From CAYOLL01 sp964404765 [NCBI: uncultured Gemmatimonadota bacterium] (lineage in GTDB: Bacteria; 4572-55), in the NCBI GenBank assembly GCA_964404765.1, contig CAYOLL010000120.1, positions 12,318-18,698 of the forward strand: a stretch of DNA of 6,381 nucleotides, in the 5' to 3' direction. How positions within the stretch are numbered: position 1 is the first letter of the stretch; each line of letters begins with the position of its first letter. The notes beneath the pieces are model-generated. The model was not told the DNA's origin. It did no database searches and saw nothing but the letters and a program-made list of their open reading frames with translations. Positions 1 to 4,217 of the stretch are shown here, piece after piece. Position numbers and translations under genes: made by a program.

Positions 1-65
1 TACCGTCGTTTTGAAAGCAAGTTACAGTGTTTAAGATATTTTTTTTGGAGACATGGTTGCAGACG

Positions 66-128
66 TGTAGCACAGATTAGCAATCTGTGCATGTTTGAAG
101 CCCGCACAGATTGCTAATCTGTGCTACA
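66..128. repeat. Perfect 25-bp inverted repeat with self-palindromic arms (REP/MITE-like)
   Basis: Positions 66-90 and 104-128 are exact reverse complements over 25 bp, separated by a 13-nt spacer (91-103). Each arm is also an inverted repeat: CACAGATT and AATCTGTG flank a 3-nt centre. The DNA or RNA can therefore fold as one long hairpin or two small ones. It begins 8 bp past the aminotransferase stop codon on that gene's downstream side. No T-run follows on the minus strand (an A-run appears instead), so it does not look like a canonical intrinsic terminator. It may act as a REP-like 3' end stabiliser or be a non-autonomous mobile repeat. The geometry is seen directly; the role is inferred. 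Confidence 0.9.
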
Positions 129-135
129 GCGGAAT

Positions 136-1548
136 TCAAGCCAAAAACCGCTTCGCAAATTCCACAAACCGCCAGGCATCGGCAAAGCTCGTGGCTAAGC
201 CGACTGAAACCCGCACCGCGCCGATACTCTTCCCGTCAAAACAGCGCCGAAACTGATCGGCATTCATCGAATGCGGCGATTCGTCGAAACATTCGGTGAG
301 TTCGGCCTTCGACAGTCCCAATGCCGTCTCGCTGGCGCCCGGATTGCAGAAGCGGCCCGTCCGCAACGAAATTCCTTCGGCATTGGCCTGCGCCTCCACA
401 TCGCGGTAATCAATCGCCTTGCCCTCGGCGTCGTAGAGGTTGATCGTGATCGTCCCGCCGCGCTTTTCGACGCAAGCCGGGCCGTAGAGGAAGACGAGCG
501 GGCGATCATTGGCATGGCGCAGCCCGAGCAGCGTCTCGATCAACCAACCGGCCAGACATTCCACCCGGTCGTGAATCGTCTCGATGCCGATCTGCTCAAT
601 AAAATCCAGCCCCATATCGACGGCGGGCAGCGTCAGATAATTGAGTGTGCCGTCCTCGAACGCCGCCGCGCCGGGAGCGTAATAATGCCGATTGACCAGC
701 GCCGACGTGACCGTAATCGTGCCGCCGCCGAACCAGGGGCGCTGCAATTTCTCCAGCGCTTTCCGTTTGGCAATCAACGCGCCGACGCCGGTTGGGTAGC
801 CGAACATTTTGTAGAAGGACATCGAGACAAATTCGGGCTTGCAGACACTCAGGTCAAGGCGGCTGGTCGGGACATAGGCCGCGGCATCCAAAAAGACATC
901 CCAACCGCGCTGCTGCGCCCGTTCGACCCACTCCAGCGGATATTGGACGCCGGAAAAGTTCGACTGGGCCGGAAAGGCAAACAGATTGTGGCCGTCTGGC
1001 CTGGCCATTGCCAAAAAGCGATCCACTTCCGCTTCGTCCACGCGCAGCGTCGGCACGATCATGGGGATGTAGAGTGTTTCCGCGCCGCAAGCGCAGTCGA
1101 ATTCGCGAATGCCCAAAATCGAGTTGTGATTATCCGCCGTCAGCAGATAGCGGTCGCTGCATTGAAACGGATACGACTCGCCCACGATTTTGCACGCGCC
1201 GCTGGCATTGGCGGTGAAGATGGCCACATATTCGGTCGGGTCGGCGCGGAAGAAGTCCAGAATATGGCGGCGCGTCTTTTCGACCCATTCGGTCATTGCT
1301 TTTGAGGTTGGATTGGATGAGTGTGGATTGCCGAAAACCCCGCCGATCAGCCAATCGGCGTGGCGGCGGATGTGCGATTCGGCGTAGAGGCCGCCGCCGG
1401 TATAATCCAGATAGATATGGCCGTGCGCATCCAGGCGGGTGAAGTCGGTTTGGCGCAGTTCGTCCAGGACTTGGGTGCGGGTGAAGGCGGAAAATTTTTC
1501 GATAAATTGGCGGTAATCCGCGTCGTATTGGGGGGTTAGATTGAGCAT
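136..1548 (-). CDS. Class V PLP-dependent aminotransferase, molybdenum cofactor sulfurase (NifS-like domain) type
   Basis: This is a 470-residue fold-type I PLP enzyme of the cysteine desulfurase/aminotransferase class V family, probably cytosolic. Visible motifs are an N-terminal DYTGGG (48-53), GNPHS (73-77), the cofactor-contacting region TADNHNS (137-143), FLDAAAYVPTS (219-229) with the PLP-binding aspartate, and SFYKMFGYPTGVGAL (244-258), whose Lys247 should form the Schiff base. Near the C-terminus LRTGRFCNPGA (395-405) matches the MOCOS/ABA3 signature; its Cys401 sits where those enzymes carry the sulfur-accepting cysteine, although the first cysteine of the usual C-x-C is Arg here. 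The MOSC domain of eukaryotic Moco sulfurases is absent, so it is the desulfurase half only. The ATG start is preceded by GAGG eight bases upstream. No molybdenum enzyme gene is nearby, so the substrate stays open: cysteine desulfurase, selenocysteine lyase-like or another lyase. Confidence 0.9.
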   Translation of the reverse strand: MLNLTPQYDADYRQFIEKFSAFTRTQVLDELRQTDFTRLDAHGHIYLDYTGGGLYAESHIRRHADWLIGGVFGNPHSSNPTSKAMTEWVEKTRRHILDFFRADPTEYVAIFTANASGACKIVGESYPFQCSDRYLLTADNHNSILGIREFDCACGAETLYIPMIVPTLRVDEAEVDRFLAMARPDGHNLFAFPAQSNFSGVQYPLEWVERAQQRGWDVFLDAAAYVPTSRLDLSVCKPEFVSMSFYKMFGYPTGVGALIAKRKALEKLQRPWFGGGTITVTSALVNRHYYAPGAAAFEDGTLNYLTLPAVDMGLDFIEQIGIETIHDRVECLAGWLIETLLGLRHANDRPLVFLYGPACVEKRGGTITINLYDAEGKAIDYRDVEAQANAEGISLRTGRFCNPGASETALGLSKAELTECFDESPHSMNADQFRRCFDGKSIGAVRVSVGLATSFADAWRFVEFAKRFLA

Positions 1549-1606
1549 TTGTCAGACCTCGATTTTTGTTGGAATTGCTTCGATTTGCTTATTAAAAGCC
1601 ACGCCA

Positions 1607-1665
1607 CACAGAACGGCGAAAATATACGCCATCCGCACAGAACGGCGAAAATATACGCCATCCGC
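1607..1665. repeat. Two tandem copies of a 29-bp unit with internal hairpin
   Basis: Positions 1607-1635 and 1636-1664 are identical 29-bp units in direct tandem, with one more matching base at 1665. Each unit holds a GGCG/CGCC inverted repeat around an 8-nt AT-rich loop (AAAATATA). The array lies in the 5' region of the aminotransferase gene. The second copy contains the -10-like TATATT on the minus strand. The purpose is unknown; it may be a local duplication of part of a dispersed palindromic repeat. Confidence 0.9.
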
Positions 1666-1678
1666 GCTAAAAAATCAA
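1650..1678 (-). promoter_or_regulatory. Possible sigma70-type promoter for the aminotransferase gene
   Basis: Reading leftwards, TTGATT (1678-1673) and TATATT (1655-1650) are separated by exactly 17 nt, close to the sigma70 consensus. Transcription would begin about 95 nt before the aminotransferase ATG. The -10 lies inside the 29-bp repeat and the -35 lies in a T-rich stretch that may also be the tail of a terminator, so the match could be chance in AT-rich DNA. Confidence 0.3.
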
Positions 1679-1708
1679 AAGAAAAACAGCGATAACTTAA
1701 AGCTACGC
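1671..1708 (-). terminator. Probable intrinsic terminator of the plsC / LolA-like operon
   Basis: On the minus strand, 1708 to 1689 can fold into an 8-bp stem (GCG, TA, G-U wobble, C-G, T-A) with one bulged T and a 3-nt loop. A T-rich tract follows at once (1688-1671: TGTTTTTCTTTTGATTTTTT). It lies about 40 nt past the LolA-like stop codon, a suitable place for the operon end. The stem is imperfect and rather AU-rich. Confidence 0.45.
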
Positions 1709-1713
1709 ATCTT

Positions 1714-1744
1714 CAGCCTACAGTCTAACAGTCTAACAGTCTGA
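1714..1744. repeat. 8-bp tandem repeat, CAGTCTAA
   Basis: CAGTCTAA occurs at 1721-1728 and 1729-1736 and as CAGTCTGA at 1737-1744. A degenerate copy (CAGCCTA) stands just before at 1714-1720. The array ends 3 bp from the stop codon of the LolA-like gene, in its 3' untranslated side. It looks like a simple microsatellite produced by slippage; no function is evident. Confidence 0.85.
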
Positions 1745-1747
1745 ACC

Positions 1748-2497
1748 TCAACGCCCGCGCTTCATATTCTGCTGTGAAAAAAACGAATCTTCGATTTTCT
1801 GGTCAAACTCGCCTTTTTGATAGACAATCTCTGTTTTTTGCCCGCGTTTTTCCGGGTCAGCCGGGAGCATTTCCAAACGGGTCGGCACGAGTCGACCGCC
1901 CAAAGGTTTAATATCGGTCAGATTCATGGTTTGGATTAACGTATCGTCTTCGTCAAAAAATTCGATCTTGCGATGTAAATAGTCGGCTTTACTGATCCAT
2001 AAAAGCACCTTGCCCCACACCACCGGCGCTTCCGGCTTTGGCTTGAGCGCCAGCTTGTAACAGCTTGCTTCGCCAATTTGTTCTTCGCCCTGGAGCGCAT
2101 GGGTATAATCGCTGACAATGGATGACTGCTTCACCAGGTCATCGTTGGTAAAGTCCGAGCCCATCCAGGACTGCATCATCATGGATGGCGGAATCTTGAC
2201 CATCCGCTCAATCGAAGGCACCCAATTCCATAAATCGCGGCGGATTTTCAAAAATGCCGAGCCTTTATCGCGGGCCGGACTTGTTATTTGGATGAGCGCC
2301 AAACTATCGCCCTTTGCCCAACTTTTAAGAGCAGTTTCCCGGGTCCAGTCGGCCCGAACCACGGTCATGGTCATCTCCACATAGCTGGAATTGCCGCGCA
2401 TTTTCTGCTCCGACTTGCGAACAATTTCCAATGCATCCTCAGCCATTGCAGTGGTTCCGGCCATCATTAAAAGCATCAACAGGATGTTTAGTTTCAT
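1748..2497 (-). CDS. Outer-membrane lipoprotein-sorting protein, LolA-like
   Basis: This is a 249-residue protein with a Sec signal peptide: MKLN, a hydrophobic Leu/Met run, and a likely cut after AMA at residue 19. The mature part fits the LolA-like family annotated as outer membrane lipoprotein-sorting protein, a half-barrel fold that binds lipid or acyl chains in the periplasm. Typical family features are the N-terminal helix ALEIVRKSEQKMRG (22-35) followed by strands, LWNWVPSIERMVKIP (89-103), QSWMGSDFTNDDL (109-121), and a C-terminal strand set including KTEIVYQKGEFDQKI (221-235). Such proteins often accompany lipid-exporting RND/MMPL or other envelope genes; here the partner is the PlsC-like gene 37 bp upstream, likely co-transcribed. 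The start is placed at the ATG that begins the signal peptide. An in-frame TTG lies 11 codons earlier, but it would put a charged extension in front of the signal. GGAG stands 13 nt upstream, rather far. The exact cargo is unknown. Confidence 0.85.
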   Translation of the reverse strand: MKLNILLMLLMMAGTTAMAEDALEIVRKSEQKMRGNSSYVEMTMTVVRADWTRETALKSWAKGDSLALIQITSPARDKGSAFLKIRRDLWNWVPSIERMVKIPPSMMMQSWMGSDFTNDDLVKQSSIVSDYTHALQGEEQIGEASCYKLALKPKPEAPVVWGKVLLWISKADYLHRKIEFFDEDDTLIQTMNLTDIKPLGGRLVPTRLEMLPADPEKRGQKTEIVYQKGEFDQKIEDSFFSQQNMKRGR

Positions 2498-2534
2498 TCG
2501 TTTTCCATCTCTCCTTCCACCGAAAATCAACTCA

Positions 2535-3302
2535 TTATTGATACGCTACTTGTTTTGAATCTTCTTGCTCCAACTCGTTTTTTAGCGCCTGATAAACATC
2601 TTCGGCAAAACGTTCACGATCCTGCCGGTCATAGCTGGCCGAGTCGATCGGAGGCAGGAAGCGCAGAACAATCGGATGCCGGCGCATCCATAATGAGCCG
2701 GTTGGCAAAATTTTGTAGGTGTTTTTAATAACAACCGGCACTACCGGCACACCCGTCTTGATCGGCAGGATAAACAAACCACTTTTCAACGGCTGCAGTT
2801 TTCCATTGTGTGTGCGCGTACCTTCCGGAAATGCAACAATGGAGATGCCCTGTGCCAGACAGGACTCGGCCAGCTCCAACTGCTTGATGTCCTTACGCGG
2901 ATGATGGCGATAGATTTTGATATTGTGCGCCTGCGACATCGCAAAGCCAAAAAATGGAATGTGAAAAAACATGGTTTTAGCCATCGTCCGCAGATTAAAC
3001 GGAACCTTGCTGACAATCAGCGGCACGTCATAAAAGCTGGCATGATTGGGCATAAAAATGTAGCTCTTATTTGTGTCTAAATGCTCCAAACCTTCCACAG
3101 TTACCGGCAGCCTGGCCAGGGCTAATGTAAATAGACCCCAGGGTCTAGCGCCCCACGACATCACCAAATCCCCATTTTTGCCGAACGGAATCAACAAACA
3201 GGCCCAAAAACCAAACAAAATCATGGCCAAAGGCGCAACAATCAAATTGAGTAAACTCAACAATGTCAGCAGTAATTTACATACAATGTGTTTAAAATTC
3301 AT
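2535..3302 (-). CDS. 1-acyl-sn-glycerol-3-phosphate acyltransferase (PlsC/LPLAT family)
   Basis: This is a 255-residue membrane acyltransferase of the LPLAT/PlsC family, likely transferring an acyl chain to lysophosphatidic acid at the inner membrane in phospholipid synthesis. A hydrophobic N-terminal segment (about 8-38) should anchor it. Motif I is NHASFYD (86-92), with the catalytic His87 and Asp92. The motif II area is FFHIPFFGFAMSQAHNIKIYR (112-132). Motif III is FPEGTRT (158-164), which binds the substrate phosphate. Motif IV is VPVVPVVI (185-192). Length matches bacterial PlsC. The start is uncertain: the ATG at 3302 gives the usual N-terminus but lacks a clear Shine-Dalgarno sequence, whereas an in-frame TTG at 3323 has a GGTGG nine bases upstream and would add seven residues. 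It is the first gene of the unit with the LolA-like gene. A lysolipid other than LPA, such as an ornithine-lipid or lipid A precursor, cannot be excluded. Confidence 0.92.
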   Translation of the reverse strand: MNFKHIVCKLLLTLLSLLNLIVAPLAMILFGFWACLLIPFGKNGDLVMSWGARPWGLFTLALARLPVTVEGLEHLDTNKSYIFMPNHASFYDVPLIVSKVPFNLRTMAKTMFFHIPFFGFAMSQAHNIKIYRHHPRKDIKQLELAESCLAQGISIVAFPEGTRTHNGKLQPLKSGLFILPIKTGVPVVPVVIKNTYKILPTGSLWMRRHPIVLRFLPPIDSASYDRQDRERFAEDVYQALKNELEQEDSKQVAYQ

Positions 3303-3332
3303 ATTGGGGAACCCGCATATCAATTATCAAGA

Positions 3333-3349
3333 CCACCGACTGCCGGTGG
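3333..3349 (-). promoter_or_regulatory. Leader hairpin upstream of plsC
   Basis: CCACCG and CGGTGG (3333-3338 and 3344-3349) form a perfect 6-bp GC-rich stem with a 5-nt loop in the plsC 5' leader. On the minus strand an alternative stem, TGCCG with CGGCA, uses overlapping bases, so the two folds exclude each other. No U-tract follows, so it is not an obvious terminator. A regulatory role is only a possibility. Confidence 0.35.
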
Positions 3350-3360
3350 AATCGGCAAGC

Positions 3361-3403
3361 ATGGTATGGAGACGAACCTATCCCGTCAATAACTTTCTGT
3401 CAA
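3361..3403 (-). promoter_or_regulatory. Candidate promoter(s) of the plsC / LolA-like operon
   Basis: Two overlapping sigma70-like pairs read leftwards, each with a 17-nt spacer: TTGACG (3389-3384) with TACCAT (3366-3361), and TTGACA (3403-3398) with TAGGTT (3380-3375). The first would start RNA near 3354, about 50 nt before the plsC ATG. The -35 boxes are good and the -10 boxes are mediocre. Confidence 0.4.
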
Positions 3404-3466
3404 AGGTGGGAAATATGTTGCAATGCCACACCATAATCAACCCGAACAGAACATTCAAGAATCGTC

Positions 3467-3495
3467 TTGACAAGATTGGTTTGACATGTTATTCT
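3467..3495 (+). promoter_or_regulatory. Strong sigma70-type promoter for the coiled-coil gene
   Basis: A consensus TTGACA (3467-3472) and TATTCT (3490-3495) stand 17 nt apart, with TG-N directly before the -10 (extended -10). RNA would start near 3502, giving a leader of about 28 nt that carries the ribosome binding site GGAG at 3520-3523. A second TTGACA at 3481-3486 has no good -10 at the right distance. Confidence 0.6.
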
Positions 3496-3529
3496 TGCCA
3501 CACCAATACACTAATGGATGGAGATTGTT

Positions 3530-3979
3530 ATGCCGGAAAAGAAAGTCAAAAAAACACTGAAAGCGAATGATGCCGTGGCAACGGAAGGTTTTGAGCAGAT
3601 CGAAGCATACTTTAAAGCGATTGGTTTTGATCCACAAAAGGTGTTAGAAGTATTAGAGATTATAAATGCGGATGTTGATGTCCTCAAAACCGACATGGCC
3701 GCTTTGAAAAAAGAAATGAATCAACGATTTGAAAAGCTGGAAAAAGGTCAAATTGAACTGCTGAAAATGTTCTTTGCCCACAAAACGGAAATGGAAGGCC
3801 GTTTTGACGAGCTGAAGGAAGGCAACCAGCGTATTTTGAATTTGCTGGACAAATTGGTGGTTAAAAATATGCAGGATATGAAACAGGAAGACGTGATGCA
3901 CACCGCCCGCTTAGACCGCCACGAGGCCGCCCTGGCCGACCATGATGAACGCATTGGCCGCCTGGAAGCGATGATGTGA
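3530..3979 (+). CDS. Small coiled-coil protein of unknown function
   Basis: This is a 149-residue, soluble, highly charged protein that I do not recognise as a named family. The N-terminus (1-13) is lysine-rich. Residues 18-45 (EGFEQIEAYFKAIGFDPQKVLEVLEIIN) look like a small helical unit. From about 47 to 112 the sequence shows heptad-like spacing of Leu, Ile, Met and Phe (VDVLKTDMAALKKEM, RFEKLEKGQIELLKMF, RFDELKEGNQRILNLLDKL), predicting a long coiled coil. The tail (125-147, HTARLDRHEAALADHDERIGRLEAM) is a second short amphipathic helix. No signal peptide, membrane segment or catalytic motif is seen. The ATG at 3530 is chosen because GGAG lies six bases upstream; the in-frame ATG at 3518 precedes that site. 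It has its own promoter-like sequence and stands alone. The design suggests a homo-oligomeric scaffold or adaptor, but that is only inference. Confidence 0.8.
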   Translation: MPEKKVKKTLKANDAVATEGFEQIEAYFKAIGFDPQKVLEVLEIINADVDVLKTDMAALKKEMNQRFEKLEKGQIELLKMFFAHKTEMEGRFDELKEGNQRILNLLDKLVVKNMQDMKQEDVMHTARLDRHEAALADHDERIGRLEAMM

Positions 3980-3985
3980 TCTTGG

Positions 3986-4012
3986 ACGGGTCAATGTGCC
4001 GACCGTTTCTTT
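3986..4012 (+). terminator. Weak terminator candidate after the coiled-coil gene
   Basis: ACGGGTC (3986-3992) and GACCGT (4001-4006) can pair over six base pairs with one bulged G and an 8-nt loop. TTTCTTT follows, overlapping the end of the stem (4006-4012). It begins 7 nt after the stop codon. The stem is short and the T-run is interrupted. Confidence 0.35.
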
Positions 4013-4075
4013 GATGGAATTTGCAAAAAGTAAAGCATCCGAAAAAAGATAGTTTACAGTCCCCCAAAAAGACGA

Positions 4076-4195
4076 AACCAATACCGTCCGCACCATATTT
4101 CTATCCACAATCCGTCCTTCCAACATCACCAGCGCCAATAGATATTGTAATCTCCTCTGAATCGTCCGCTTCAATGGGTGGGCGCTCATAGTCAA
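4076..4195 (-). pseudogene. Relic of the C-terminal end of a ClpB/Clp-type AAA+ ATPase
   Basis: Read on the minus strand, about 40 codons give a stretch starting MSAHPLKRTIQRRLQ and continuing LLALVMLEGRIVDRNMVR. This follows the ClpB C-terminal D2 small-domain pattern GARPLKR-IQ---(D/N)PLA--LL-G-(I/L)-----VR--V. Conserved Pro-Leu-Lys-Arg, Ile-Gln, Leu-Ala, Leu-x-Gly and the final Val-Arg are kept. The usual GAR is SAH, and the near-invariant proline of the PLA motif is Leu, a sign of decay. In-frame upstream sequence reaches a TAA at about 4216, inside the tex leader, and shows no further Clp sequence; the ATPase core is absent. After the Val-Arg the frame runs on without resemblance into the antisense of the coiled-coil gene. 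It is therefore not a working chaperone. The alignment is from memory of the family, so a chance match cannot be fully excluded. Confidence 0.55.
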
Positions 4196-4207
4196 TAAAA
4201 TTGCCGA

Positions 4208-4213
4208 AAGGAC
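4208..4213 (+). promoter_or_regulatory. Ribosome binding site of tex
   Basis: AAAGGA lies about five bases before the ATG at 4218 and fixes this start. The next in-frame ATG is 24 codons later, inside the conserved N-terminal helical domain. Confidence 0.6.
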
Positions 4214-4217
4214 TTAC

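Noticed and set aside
1-114. Open plus-strand frame from the window edge, possibly a gene tail
   Set aside because: Its translation ends inside the palindromic repeat, is short and resembles no known C-terminus; it cannot be supported without upstream sequence.
39-128. Intrinsic terminator made by the palindrome and the 8-T run at 39-46
   Set aside because: On the plus strand the T-run precedes the hairpin, and on the minus strand the hairpin is followed by A's, so neither strand gives a stem followed by U's.
271-1305. Long plus-strand open frame (344 codons) opposite the aminotransferase
   Set aside because: It is antisense to a gene with clear catalytic motifs, has no recognisable domain and is rich in Arg/Ala/Gly as expected from the reverse of GC-rich coding DNA.
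1607-1665. Possible CRISPR array
   Set aside because: The two 29-bp units are directly adjacent with no spacer, there are only two of them, and no cas gene is present.
1541-1744. Plus-strand open frame (67 codons) across the repeat-filled gap
   Set aside because: It translates tandem repeats and the antisense of promoter and terminator sequence, with no sensible start signal.
3073-3570. Plus-strand open frame (165 codons) with CxxC near its end
   Set aside because: It covers the plsC start, the divergent promoter region and the out-of-frame beginning of the coiled-coil gene; the composition is not protein-like and no ribosome binding site was found.
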